A DNA stretch of 64,000 bases from Acanthochlamys bracteata (Eukaryota > Streptophyta > Magnoliopsida > Pandanales > Velloziaceae). The DNA lies in assembly GCA_019914995.1 (NCBI GenBank), contig CM034132.1:4995501-5059500 (forward strand), in the 5' to 3' direction. Below are positions 11,540 through 23,039 of this stretch, one piece after another. Positions within the stretch are counted from its first letter, which is position 1. The number at the start of each line of letters is the position of its first letter. The notes under the pieces are model-generated. The model saw only the letters and a list, made by a program, of their open reading frames with translations, had not been told where the DNA came from and ran no database searches. Position numbers and translations under genes: made by a program.

Positions 11540-12790
11540 TGTCCTACAAATTACTTCATTGTTTGTTGGTAATCGTACACCTTACACAATATATGCATTG
11601 ATAGTGGCTCAGCAACAGTGAGTGATGGAAGCTTTGCTCTTTGTTGACTCTTTGGGCATTTGACAATCCTCGAGTAAACTTCGCGAGTAGGCAAAGGATG
11701 ATTCCAACTAACCAACCTGTCCAACGCCTGTGCAATAGGTCGACAATTAATAAGTGCGTGCTTGAGGGACTCCAATTGATGGTACGTAGTTTGCATATTG
11801 TATGACCACCATCTGGAAAGCTTACTTCCTCTCCAGTCAGCAATCCATCCCAAAAAGCCCTCTATACAACGGTACGAGTTCTAAAATGTGCAGGAATTTT
11901 CTAGTGAAAGTGCCAAAATTCTGAATTAAGCTTAGTAGAGTTACTTCTTAACAGTATCATATATCTTGGGCGATGGACCGAGCATCATCCGCACCTCAAT
12001 TATGAGATGGACCTTCGCGATTCCTTGGTGTTCAAAATTCACAGCACCACTTCAGGAGGAACTCGATGTCAAACAGGAAAAACTATGTCAAAAGTTGATG
12101 TAGACATCGAAGATATTGGCCTAAGGTCTTCATGAAATTCTTTGAAGATATTTCAGAAGTTGCTTTCCTTTTAGCTACCCGATTGAAATTGCTTTCGATC
12201 TGTATCATTTCCAGCTCCTACTCAAAACAACTGTGCTCTCAACTAATAGTGTAGACTGTGTGCTGCCTGCATAGGTTGCCATCCATCTCTTCTGTCAAAT
12301 AACTATTATCTACATCGAAACGAGAGCCAGTTGCAATACTAGCATTCCTTGAATTAGCAGAACCAGGAATACTGATTTTACCAGGTTTTCGTTTCTAAAC
12401 ACGGCTACTAACACTATTCCTATGAAATGATAGTCCTCTGTTTTAGCAAATTTTTGGCCTCAAACATTAGCTTCATACCTTGCGAGTTGTTTCCTTGCCT
12501 GAGGCGACGGTATTATGTAGTTTCCCCGGGTGCAGGTTTCCCTACTTTGTTTCAGCGCCCATATACAGTCCCTGCATCCAGGGACCAAAACCATCATCTG
12601 ATCTCTTTCCGAGCGTTTGTGGAGAACTTGATATCGCAGAATTACCTTCATTCCTAGCCTGATTATTAGTAGATGTCGTAGTTTCCTTTGAGGTTTGGTT
12701 AACAAGGTAATGTCGTCTATATACAACTTTCTGCTTTATGAGCAATGCGATCACATGAGAAACAAAAGTTGCGTGTGAACTCATATTCAA
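11540..12790 (-). pseudogene. LINE (non-LTR) ORF1 remnant with CCHC zinc knuckle
   Basis: On the - strand a CX2CX4HX4C knuckle reads 'CFSCDRIAHKAESC' (about 12730-12775). It is followed about 60 residues later by 'GPWMQ', matching the 'C..CG..GH....C ... YGPWM' layout of the gag-like first ORF of plant L1 elements. Frames shift between these motifs. The segment down to 11550 keeps a 100-residue open frame of unknown identity that is probably part of the same element. No endonuclease or RT was recognised. Confidence 0.5.
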
Positions 12791-12848
12791 ATTGCTCTCA
12801 CGACCTTCCCCCTACACCTTCTAGGAACAATCATCTGAATCCTTTCAT

Positions 12849-13315
12849 GGTGCATTTGGATTTCATTTTATTCTTATTTTTTATTTTATACTTTTTAATA
12901 AATTTTATATAATATTTAATAGAATTTATTTAAAATTTTTTTAAATACAAAAAAATTGTATGTTGTAAATTTTTATTATTATTTTACTAGTTTTTAGATA
13001 AAAAATAGAATTTATTTTCTAGAAATATTTTTAAAATATCTTTTATTTCAAAAAAATTTTATTTTGTAAACACTTTTAGAAAGTATATTTAGAGATGCTT
13101 ATTGAAAATAAATTTTTCTGAAAAATAGTGTATTTTTAAAATTTTAAAAAAATAAGCCATATATTTTTTATCTAAAAAAATAAAAATAAATAATAATAAT
13201 ATTTCAGAAATAGAATTTTTTTATATATTTTAAATTTTAAAAAATTTATATTATATTATAAAAATTTTATTGAGAAGTGTAAAATAAAAATTGTAATGAA
13301 AATGACATTATAAAT
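12849..13315. repeat. Two adjacent AT-rich family-1 MITE-like copies
   Basis: The block starts 'ggtgcatttggatttc', close to the terminal repeat of the copy at 45.8-46.1 kb. It has the AT-rich core of that family on the - strand to about 13085, then a second copy on the + strand beginning 'tatatttagagatgctta'. It has no coding content. Confidence 0.45.
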
Positions 13316-13904
13316 TGAGACAAAAGTGGATCCACCCAAAACTTAAACCACGTTTAATGCCCTCCTTGGTCCGTTTGCAGTGGTTTATCAAAACTAATTA
13401 ATATCCTTAGTTTTGCTTTGATTGCTTCAGTTAGATTTATAATATGATGTATACGTGACAATTAATACATCTATTTTCTCAGGTAAATTTTTTTTAAAAT
13501 AAACTTTAAAGTTTGCTATTTATTTGCAAGTAAATTCTCAAAGTCGGTCTTAACTATTCTAAGAACATCATATTCAATAATAAGACTATGTAATGTATTA
13601 TTTTTACTTAAGTTAATTATTAATTATTCATCTTCACCGAAGCTCATCCACCATTGTCCATTGGGTCGTTTTCAGGTCTAGCAAATTCACTACTGTTAGA
13701 AGGTGGCGCAGAAGAGTCAATAACGAATGTGTAGATGGAGTTGGTCAATATTAGAACGATTCTTTGCGCTCAAAGTTGTTGATCTCTATAGTGTTTATTT
13801 TAAAGAATAATCAAATATTAGTAGTATAACTTATCCTGTTATAATGTTTTGATTCCTCTTTTTCTGTAATTAATTGATTTATATTGTAGACTTAACTTAT
13901 AATA

Positions 13905-13917
13905 TGGTATTAGAGCC
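13905..13917 (+). other. tRNA-Met-type retroelement primer-binding site (isolated)
   Basis: 'tggtattagagcc' differs by one base from the tRNA-iMet-complementary PBS tggtatcagagcc found just inside the 5' LTR of many plant LTR elements. The upstream text would then be an LTR end. No gag, pol or second LTR was recognised nearby, so this may be a fragment or a short TRIM-like element. Confidence 0.45.
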
Positions 13918-13999
13918 AACCCAAATGAAGAGGACTATTATATAATAGTTCCTCACGATTGTACATAGCGGAATATGATGTCGTTTAATTTATAGAAAT

Positions 14000-15290
14000 A
14001 AGTTTTGTATGAGTTTTCATAGAATGGACTTTAGTAAAAAATGGATTGAGGTGAGCTCGTTGAGTTTGGAATAAATTAAAATATGAATTTAAATCTGGCT
14101 GAAGAAAAGTTTCGGTGCAATTGATATACATTCTAAGTTACACAATACAGGTAAGGAGTGTTAAAGATTTTCTCTAACATTAGTTAATATTATAACTCAA
14201 AGGTGTTATACAATATTATGAACTTCTTTGGTTAATTTTACCATTGATTTTAGGCCGTAGATTATGACAGTCTTCAAGCTCTTCATTAGGATTGTCATAT
14301 ATACTTGAGAGTCCTCTGTAATGGTACAATCGTCGGAATCTGGCATCGACGTTGACTGATTAATGCAGAAAAATTATTTCTTTTGTTGATTGGTAGACAT
14401 GAAAATGTTCGAGCTGTCATTGAGGATAGTCGGTGTGTCACCGAGTACTGGTATCTTAATTTGAGGTTTTTTCTTCTTCATATTCAGGAGTTCTACGGTG
14501 CCGGAAACGAAATTGATGAAGATCGATGCTCCCGTCATTAATTAGTTTCAATTAAGTAACAGCTTCTGCTTATCTACCCGACAAGGTATGCTGGACAATA
14601 ACAGTAATCAAGTCAACGAACTTGCAAGGGAGTTCGAGATATGTTGTGCAGACTTCTGACCACTCCCCAAATTCTTCTTAAAATAACACTGAGTTGGTTC
14701 AAATTTGGTGAAGAAATTGTCTATGCACAGAAAGCACTCTTCAAAAAGCTTATAGATGCTGAACTTTTCACGATTCTGCTATTAGAAAAAGATGAAGATA
14801 TTGGAAGCCAAAAAAAAGCGGAAAGGAAAAGAGAGATGCAGAAATTTGGAACATTAATATTTTAACTTTTGTTACTATGAAGTGTAAAAAAGTATTACTA
14901 CAATTGATATACCAAAAGTTTCTACTGGTAATCAGCATTGTGATATTTCTCTTCAATTATTTTATCATGAACTGCAAATGGTTATAAAATGCCACGCATA
15001 TGAAAAAATGCAATAACAGGACTGACAAATAAAGAAAGAACCATGAAATCACTACTCTCTAACATTGCTAAAGTTGCAGAGTTGCAAACTTGGAGCTAAA
15101 GCTCAGGAATTACCATTTTTCTTTCTTCTACCCAAACTTTAAGGTTCATCTAAATTGTTAGAGGTCATAATTGCTAGCATATAATTGCATCATAGGAAAC
15201 GGCTTCTTTCTTTCTTTGCATTATTTACTTTTGTTTTTTTTTTTTTTTTTTTTCTGTCTGATAATGCACTCAGCCAAAGGCTCTAAAACA
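14000..15290. other. Unassigned stretch; one 74-codon open frame; T20 tract
   Basis: An open frame at 14641-14865 (+) has no in-frame ATG at its start (it opens at atatgt...) and encodes a Lys/Glu-rich tail ('EKDEDIGSQKKAERKREMQK'). I do not recognise it and found no splice context. A run of 20 T lies at 15234-15253. The rest holds no supported gene. Confidence 0.3.
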
Positions 15291-15294
15291 AAAT

Positions 15295-15500
15295 CTTATA
15301 AGAGCTTATTTTAATTTCTAAAATGAGTTCTTTAGAAATAGAATTAGATAAAAATATAATTCGATAGAAATAAAAATTTTGAATAAAAACTAACATATAT
15401 AAAATAAAATTCAGAATAAAATTTTAAAAAAATAAAATTTATTTGAAACTAAAAATATTGCTCACAATAATAACTGAAACACTCAAATCGTTTCAAACTT
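15295..15500. repeat. AT-rich MITE-like sequence upstream of the cyclin-T gene
   Basis: The composition and text ('tttctaaaatgagttc', 'aaaatataattcgatagaaat', 'aaaaaaataaaatttattt') resemble the family-1 MITEs, but no clear terminal repeats are visible. It ends about 350 bp before the probable 5' UTR of the cyclin-T gene. Confidence 0.3.
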
Positions 15501-15844
15501 ACTTTATTGAAATAAGTTAAAAAAAATAGAGTTTGCAAAAACCGAAACATTAGCAAAAGCCCTACAGGTACAGGGCCCTTATTTACAAAGATACTGACCT
15601 CCTGCTTCCAACCTGGATATTGTCATGCGCTTCCTATCTTAAAGATAAAAGAAAATTGACATACAGCAAATCCGTCAATAATATTTCCTTGAATCAAGAT
15701 AACTATTAGATTGAACATATTTCTATTGGGTTTGAAGTCCGTTTCCTGCTTTCTTGCGCAGCTAATCCGTCAACAATACAAGCATATTCTAAATATAGAG
15801 ATCTTTTTAGCCGCCCCCGCGTAAATCTACAAGTTCTCCCTCTC

Positions 15845-16532
15845 TCGCAAGAAACCTCCTCTGCTCTCCAAATTAACAATTTTCTTTCTTCTTTCTTTTC
15901 TCTACAAAATTTCTTTATTTCAAAAGAAATTTGTTTTTCACCTTCAATCTCAAATTACACAGCGACTAGATCTTTTTCTTGAAGGGATCTTTTGGTGGTA
16001 AGTTTCTCCGACTTTGGTTCTTTGTGTTATTTGGATTAGATCTTATGGAGGTTAACTTGGTTTCTTATTGTTGTATTTTTGAAGTATAATTCGTATTTTT
16101 GGTTACTAGTAGAAACCTAAGTTCTTGTGCATTGGTTTTGTTGAGTTTTAATTGATTGCGGTGTTCGTTGATTCTATTCAAGATTCGAGAATATTAATGT
16201 TTTCTGAAAAGTTGGAATTTAGGGTTGATGCGGATTGTAGTATTAGTTAATGCATTAGCAATTTTTTTAATTAGATTTGTACCTGTTTTCATGTTTCATA
16301 AAATAAATGCAGAATTTTTAGGTCCGTGGAGGGTTTAGACTGCTAAGGTGTTTCAAAAAGTGAAAGTTGGAATCAACTTCAATTATTGTTTTCTAGTTGT
16401 TTGCAGGAATTTCTTTTGCTAGTTCAGCAGTAAACAAGAAAGTATACAAAGATCTGTAGCCGCTGAGTTTGCGCTGTGAGTGAACTTAATTTTTCATCTT
16501 TGTTGAGGTTGGCCAGAGAACAGACTGCTCGA
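15845..16532 (+). promoter_or_regulatory. Cyclin-T 5' UTR with a leader intron (about 15998-16406)
   Basis: A CT-rich leader typical of plant 5' UTRs runs from about 15840. A good donor, 'ttggtg|gtaagtttctc', lies at 15998 and a good acceptor, 'agttgtttgcag|gaattt', at 16405-16406. They define a T-rich intron of about 409 bp. The next stretch contains no ATG before 16533, which makes that the natural start. The transcription start is not determinable from the sequence alone. Confidence 0.6.
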
Positions 16533-19500
16533 ATGATTGAGAAGGGAGAGAAGTTGGCAGGTGATTTGCCTAAGGGTATTCATTCAGGTTGGTACTTCAG
16601 CAAAGTGGACATTGAAAATATCTCTGCATCAAGAAAAGATGGTATTGATCAGAAGAAGGAAGCTGAGCTTCGGTTGTTGTACTGCAAGTATCTTCAGGAG
16701 CTTGGCTTGAAGCTTGGATTGTATGTTCTCCTTGCACCTATGGGACATAAGCTTTTACAATTACGACCTTCAAGTAGCAAAAGTATTTCATGTTAGAGAT
16801 GCCTCTTAGTTTTTGCATTTAGTCAGTAATTGAAGGCCCTTTCAGCATTTGCAATGTGTAGGGCTTTGAAATTGACTGTGAGCAAATGTTATCATCAATG
16901 TCACTATGCCTTTGACCTAGTTTTAGTTTGAAAATCCTACATTTAGTTGGTTGTAGTTGCAGTGTCCAGGTTCTTTCGAAACGTGTGCATGCACACTATA
17001 TGTGAAAGCCATATTAAGCTTGAAACTCTTAAGGACATAAGGTTCTTGATTAAATTGTTTCCTTAGTTTGTGTTTTCAAGTGGTAAATCTTCATAGCTCT
17101 TCATTAACTGAGTTTGTCAATGTTAAGTGGTAATTGATTTTTCATTGATATGTGTTTCCTTTTTCATTGGCATAGCTGTCCTAGTTCCTCTACTGTTTTC
17201 GTCCTTCTGGTCGAAACCTTAATCTGAGCTAGTCCAGAAATTGCTCCTTTGTTCATTTAGCCAGACCCTCTAAAGAACGCGCTTTAAGCCTTTCACAAGT
17301 TTTCTCAATTTGGCAGTTCAATTCTGGCCATTCTGATAATAAGAGTTTATAGATGCATCCACAAATTCACTGACTACACACTGCAAGTTCTTGAAATAAT
17401 AATTATCAATTTTGCTTAACCTTACATGGATGCATTGTTCTCTTTATGTTAGATCACCTTAAAAGTAACTTTTCCTGAAGACTTTAATCGTTGTTGCAGG
17501 CCACAGATGACTATAGCGACAGCATTGATAATATGTCATCGCTTTTACCTTCACCAGTCGCTTGCAAAGAATGACTGGCAGGTATTTTGAATGGCTTACC
17601 TTTCCTCTTAATTGTAAATTGAATTTTAAGTTCAAATTAACTCCTTTCGGGTCTACGGATTTGCCTATTGTTAGGTATTTATAGATCTAGCGGACATTTC
17701 TTATTGTTCTTTTTGGTAAATCTTAAGGCATCAATCTGGATTCATGCTGCTATGTGGGTTATAGATAGAAAGCTGAAGTGTATATCTCCTTTGGGAAGAA
17801 CCAACAAATTAGAAACACGAAATTGCTCTGTTTGCCATATCATAGAAGAGCCCTCATAGGCATAGGTTGTTCTATCAGGATGACCACCTTCTCAAAGATA
17901 CATGGTTAATCTTTATGATATTTTGTTGATTGCTTTCAGAGTTAGAGCTCAATCAAACTTTTATGATAGACCAAGAATCTGAGCCAAGTTCTCCGCATTG
18001 GTGGATGGTGCCTCATTTAGTTTAGGCATAGTTGACTTCATAGTCATGACAAGTTTTCTTTTTGGTGAATCATGTCGAATATATTAGCAGTATCATTCTT
18101 TTGGCTCTATTTTAATCATATGATGGTATTTGTCTACTCATTACTATCATAAAATAGTAGATATCTTGGAAATTTCCATGTCAGGTAAGACATCAAGGCA
18201 GTGAATTTTATGAGTCGTTGTACCTTCGTCTTCTGGTTTTCTTTGTACAGAAGGTGAAGACTTGGCCCCAAATAATAACTTGTGGTTCTTGGCCCCGAAA
18301 CAAAATTTTGTATTGATTTAACGTGCGTCTTTAACCATGTTCGTTTTGTTTGTTAGATAACAGTTACTTCCTTGACAATGAGTAAACTTTGGGTTTCTTG
18401 TGGTTACGTAGTTTCTGTCCGAAACATTGCAAAATATGATGTTGGGATTTATAATTCAATGTTGCCAGAATCTTGCATAAGAGTTAAAAGCTCTTTATGC
18501 ATGTCCACATGAAGGCTACCTTCTTGCCTAATTTTCGAAGCCAGATTAATGTTAAGCAAAACTTGCATACTTGATGGTCGTCATCTTATTTAATACTCAC
18601 TAGTGTGCTATGAAGTTTGATCGCTTACTTCTTTGCGTATTTTAGAAGTTTCCGCATTTCATGTTAGGAGTTTAGCTAGAGCCTGCTGGGACTTTCCAGT
18701 TTCTAGTCTATTAGTGTAACTGGGAAATAGTATTTACTGACTTTCTATGTCCTTCTTTCTTGTCAGAGAAGCTTGAGAGTTGTGGAAGATTTTAATATAG
18801 TCATTCTGTTAAAAGCTTGTTTGTTTCTTCCCCATCTTTGTTCCTGGTACCTCAAGTCAGAACTTTTTGCAGACTGTTGCAACAGTATGCATCTTTCTGG
18901 CTTCGAAGATTGAAGATACCCCAGTTGCACTAGACAAGGTTACAGTTATGTCTTATAAGATGATACATCAAAAGGATCCAGATGCTCCCGATAGGATCCG
19001 GAGGAAGGTACCATGTCTATCGATCAGTTGAGTTTTTAAAATGTTTATACTGTATCATCTGAATCTTTGACAAGTCCATACTTTTGTTCTAAAATCAGGA
19101 CATATTTCAGAAGCAGAAAGAACTCATTTTGATTGGGGAAAGACTGGTTCTGAAGACCATTCGTTTTGATTTCAATATTCAACATCCCTATAAATCTCTA
19201 GTTCATGCGATGAATAAATTTGGTATAGTTCAGAAGAACGTCCGTCAGATGGCATGGAGCTTCATAAATGATTGGTAACAATTTTGGCTATTTCATTTGT
19301 TAATGTTTTTTTCCCTCTTAAGTATGACCTGTGATCATTGTGTGTATCTATATTCCTTTCCTTTGTGCAGGCTCTGCAGTACATTGTGCATGCAGTATAA
19401 ACCTCACTATATTGCGGCTGGTTCTCTTTATGTCACTGCTAAGCTGCAGAATGTAAAACTCCCGTCTGGTAGGGGCTATGTCTGGTGGCATGAGTTTGAT

Positions 19501-20131
19501 GTTGCACCTCATCAGCTCAATGGTATGGTTTGTTTCTTTAGCAATTAAGGAAATATTAATTGCTGTGTTTAATGTGATGTAACCTGCTTCTGTTATGTTG
19601 GCTGCAGCGGTTATTCAAGATATGTTCGAGATAGTTGGATATAACAAAAAGCAGGTTAAGAGGAGTCCTTTTGTGCCACTCCAGCCAAAGGTGCCAGCAA
19701 AGACTCCAAAACCAGTTGAAGAAGCATCCAGTAGCCCTGATTCCTGCTTATCCCACAGCAGCCGAAGCCATGACTTTGAAGAAGCTGATGCACAAACAAC
19801 CCCTTCAGATGTCATCATGAACAATACCGGTAAAGAGCGCCCATGTGCTGGTAGGCTGGGAGTGTTAAGATGTCAGGCTAATACTCCTGAAAATCCAGAA
19901 GGGATTGTTGATGATGTTAATAAGTGTGGAGTTGCTGGCCAAGATAGACAACAGGCTGACAAAAGCTTGGCTTCTGTTGGAAAGATTAATTTGGATAAAA
20001 TCAGGACCCTGAGGAAGATCAGAAAGGAGAAGGAAACTGGTAAAGCAGTGGAAGGAGTAGCTTTCCAGGCCAGTATTCCTGAATTTCGAGCAGGGGCTAC
20101 TAATAGCCATGAAGCCATGAAAAGTTTGTAA
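16533..20131 (+). CDS. CYCT1: Cyclin-T1 family cyclin (CYCT1;3/CYCT1;4-like)
   Basis: Regulatory subunit expected to bind CDKC kinases in the nucleus to form the plant P-TEFb-like complex, which phosphorylates the RNA polymerase II C-terminal domain (family knowledge). Exons are 16533-16720, 17500-17581, 18873-19007, 19099-19274, 19371-19522 and 19608-20131, all with GT-AG borders and matching phases, giving 418 aa. The cyclin-T signature begins '[10 protein letters not shown]', '[15 protein letters not shown]' and 'YCKYLQELG'. Then come the first cyclin fold ('[20 protein letters not shown]', '[19 protein letters not shown]') and second fold ('[18 protein letters not shown]', '[19 protein letters not shown]', '[18 protein letters not shown]', '[10 protein letters not shown]'). 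Met 16533 is the first ATG after the leader intron; an upstream in-frame GTG is not credible in a plant. The C-terminal tail is Ser/Lys-rich with '[12 protein letters not shown]'. The stop at 20129-20131 is followed by a well-formed continuation in another frame. Confidence 0.93.
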
Positions 20132-20361
20132 GTTCTGTGGATGAAGGTAGACTGCCTCCTTCCAGAGCTTCAGATTCTTTTGGAAAAATAGACATGGACA
20201 GAATCAGGACACTAAGAAAGAGAAGAAAAGAAGGGGAAATGAGTAAAAATATGGTGACAGCTGAAAATATCTGCAAAGACACCTGGACAGAGTGTGAGCT
20301 AGAAGTTGGTGGAGAAAGAGAGTTGGCTGTAGAGTCTGCTAAGAAACAGAAGCTAGCTTAG
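20132..20361 (+). pseudogene. Out-of-frame C-terminal continuation of the cyclin-T gene
   Basis: Immediately after the stop, the +1-shifted frame is open to 20361 and reads '[19 protein letters not shown]', 'IDMDRIRTLRKRRKEG' and ends 'AVESAKKQKLA'. The block 'IDMDRIRTLRKRRKE' repeats the '[15 protein letters not shown]' block of the main frame, so it is clearly the same protein's tail. One extra A in the aaaa run at 20120-20123 would join the frames into a 495-aa protein, closer to CYCT1;4/1;5 length. Either this allele carries a 1-nt deletion, or the sequence has a homopolymer error. The apparent donor at 20128 would need an intron under about 45 nt, which is too short. Confidence 0.7.
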
Positions 20362-20906
20362 AAGCAGTATAAAGGTGGTGAAGACTTCTTTGTGGCATCT
20401 TGCTCCCTTCCATTGCTTGATTGGTATTTCAGTCATCCAGGAGTACTAGTCCTTGGCATGCTCCTTGGAATTATAGTGGCTATAGATTAGGATTTATGTC
20501 GGACTAGCTTATGGTCTTGATCTAATCTTCTATTTACACTGAACTTGGTGACTGGGATACAGATGAAATTTGGAGATGAAATTTATGGAACTGTTCATAA
20601 ACTGGAACCGATGAGTGGGATCCTATTCGTATTTTCATTTGTGCACCACTGTTGGCAGTACTAACTGTCAAAGTGCTCTTGCTTTTGAAATTTGTCTTGC
20701 TCATGAGAAGTGGTATAAATTGGTCAGAAATGGAGATTTGAATCACGTGAACTAGTACCAGAATGTGTATACTGTGATGTAAATGAAAACAATTGGTAGA
20801 TTCTGATTCAGTGTTCTCGTATGCTTAAGGCTACCTGCAGGTTGCCATTTGTTGATATATCGGTTGCAAGTGAAAGATGAGAGCACTTCTATTCATCTCT
20901 GTCCAG
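20362..20906 (+). other. Cyclin-T 3' UTR and downstream flank
   Basis: Non-coding sequence following the cyclin-T reading frame. No clear poly(A) signal or other gene is visible. Confidence 0.4.
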
Positions 20907-20990
20907 GTGCATTACTCTTCAGGGCTGCACAGTTGCACGGACGTAGAGAAGAAACTCAATCAAGCTGACATTGCTGAGTACAAGCAAGAG
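20907..20990 (+). other. Orphan exon-like segment (28 codons, GT-AG bordered)
   Basis: An open 84-nt stretch is preceded by a good acceptor ('tcatctctgtccag|') and followed by a donor ('caagcaagag|gtagctt'). It is exactly 28 codons in phase 0, and its codon use looks coding ('LHSCTDVEKKLNQADIAEYK'). I do not recognise the family and see no partner exons. It could be an alternative 3' exon of the cyclin-T locus, or an exon fragment moved or left by a lost gene. Confidence 0.35.
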
Positions 20991-22235
20991 GTAGCTTCCA
21001 TTTTGTATCTGAATAACCATGTTTGATGGCTTGTAGTTGCATTATTATTCACGTTAAGTGAGATATTGTTTTGGTCACATCTACATTACAATAGTTGACC
21101 AACATATGTAACATAGTACAATTTTTTCCAATTGGAGAAGGGGGAGGCTATCCTTTTTAAACCTCTAATGTAGGTATTGCATCTTCCCTGAGTGGCTATC
21201 GCCAGAAAATAAAAAAGGAAAGATAATATTAGATAAAATTTTGAGATCAGTTCTGCGAGTGTTATCTTTTTGTCCTGTTTTTACTCTTTTATGTTGCCTT
21301 CTTTTGGAGCCGAGGATTTCAATCAACGAGATATTCAAGGATCTAAAGTTTATTATTCGGGGATGGCAGTTGCATCCGCTGAAATTTATTTTTGAACTAG
21401 CTTGGATACTTGACAATGATGTCCATGGGATGTATTATAAGCTTTTTTTCATTTAACCTTGAAAAATATGTATATATATGATGGGGCTTATGAATTTCAT
21501 GAAGCTTATCAAATGCTACCAGTGATATCTGAAATGTTCCTTTATATTTTGCTCTTGGCACTGAGTTCTGGTATAATGTTCCAATTGATCGATACATATG
21601 CTTTTAGGTTTTAGTTCATTTTCGTTCTCTATTTAGAAAAGTTTGTTTTGGTCAATGTACTACATGTACGTCTTCATTCATATTTTTCAACCTCCTGTAC
21701 TGTGTTAAAAAGTAAAAGCTTCAAGAGGTTTTCAAGCAATGGTGTGATGTATTTTCACTCTTATAACGTATTTTTTTTCACTCTGAAACTTGTTTAGAAA
21801 AAAAAAAACAAAAAATCACTTCTAATTTATTTTTTTATACAAAGAAATACAAAATTATAACTCAATTTTAACAACACTTTTTATACTAAGTCACTTCTCA
21901 ATAATTATATTTTAATAATTTATTTTCAATATAAAAATATATCTAAATCCAAATTTAAAGAATTTGAAAATAATTTTTCTCTTATGATAGCTCTTCAAAT
22001 TAAATAAATTTATATTATTAAAATTGATAAAATTTTATGTTGGCTATCAATCTATTATAACTTTTTTTATTCAGTCTTGAAACTGACTATGTAAGATAGT
22101 CGGAGTTTGTTGGAATCGAACGAAATAAACAATAAGATAAAAGGGGATTTGTTTATTATCGTTGTCCTGGTGAGAGCTGCTACATAATTTTCTTATAAAA
22201 TTTATTATTTTCCAAATAAGTCTATCTGTGTTTTA
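20991..22235 (+). other. No gene recognised
   Basis: AT-rich intergenic sequence with short open frames only. The part from 21780 to 22070 resembles AT-rich MITE debris ('aaaaatcacttctaattt', 'aagtcacttctcaataatt'). Confidence 0.4.
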
Positions 22236-22239
22236 CCCT

Positions 22240-22581
22240 TCAGAACGGAAGCAAACCAAACCAAACCGCCGCATCGCTGCCGCCCGCTGCCGGCTAACAA
22301 CTTCTCCCTCCTATTAAATTCTAATAATTCGAATAACTGTTGCCGTTGCTCTAATTTGTTTTACCATCCCTTCGTTCCTCGCAGCTCGCTCGGTTGTCTT
22401 CGCCGTTGGCCGTGATCTCTTCATTTTCTGTCCGGCCTACCACTGTCAGCTTCGAGAAGCTGTGGGCTCCACTGATAGCCGTTGCTGTCCTTCTCTTATT
22501 AGTTAACAGGCTAGTTGTTGATCACAATCCCCTTTTTCTTGTAGGGCTATTACAGCTTAGTTGGTTGATGGTAGGTTTTAT
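22240..22581 (+). other. GC-richer leader-like segment cut by a Copia insertion
   Basis: This segment stands out from its surroundings by CG-rich, CT-rich text ('accgccgcatcgctgccgcc', 'ttcgttcctcgcag'), like plant 5' UTR or first-exon DNA. It ends in 'gatggtaggtttta', a possible donor, exactly where the left LTR of the Copia element begins. Past the right LTR (26437 on) the text 'gtttcgttagtgttggtttc' and T-rich DNA looks like a leader intron. It may be the promoter and leader of a gene broken by insertion; no coding product is identifiable. Confidence 0.35.
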
Positions 22582-22781
22582 TGAGAAATATATTCACTAA
22601 TTTGATTATTTTTATTAATATAATATATATATATATATATTAAATTTTTTAAAGTTAAATTTTTTTTTAAATTAAGTAAAAAATAAAATTTTTTTAAAAT
22701 CAAAATTTTCTAAAATAAATCTAAATTATTTTTTTTAATTTAAGCACTCCAAACATAGAAATCGATCACATATTCTTATTA
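22582..22781 (-). repeat. 3' LTR of the Copia element (left copy)
   Basis: This is the copy of the terminal repeat next to the RNase H end. It includes an (AT)n run at about 22618-22642, which accounts for its slightly greater length than the other LTR. Its end next to the internal region reads TAATAAG instead of TGATAAG on the - strand. Confidence 0.7.
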
Positions 22782-23039
22782 TGCCTCTTTGTAAGATGAA
22801 ACTTCGATAGGAAATTTTAATTTTGGATCAAAGAAGAAGAAGAAAGCGGATCCGAGAAAGTGATTTGGTGAGTGCGTTAGTAAGTTAATCTCGTGATCAA
22901 ATATGAGTCACGTGCAGAGCACTACTTTGAGCTTTATCTCTAATAAAGTGAAGTCAATGACAGCATGTTTCATCCGAAAATGAAAAATTAAATTTGAGCA
23001 CAAATATATAACACTAATATTATCATAATATATAACAGA

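Noticed and set aside
16476..16532. Upstream in-frame extension of cyclin T from a GTG
   Set aside because: GTG is not a normal plant start; the first ATG after the leader intron is at 16533 and gives a normal family N-terminus.
20128..20170. Tiny intron (donor gtaagt at 20128) bridging the cyclin-T frames
   Set aside because: The nearest acceptors leave about 40 nt or less, below the usual plant minimum of about 60-70 nt; a missing A explains the frames better.
22394..22600. Hydrophobic 68-codon open frame
   Set aside because: It has no ATG at its first codon, runs into the left Copia LTR and has no family match; more likely leader sequence.
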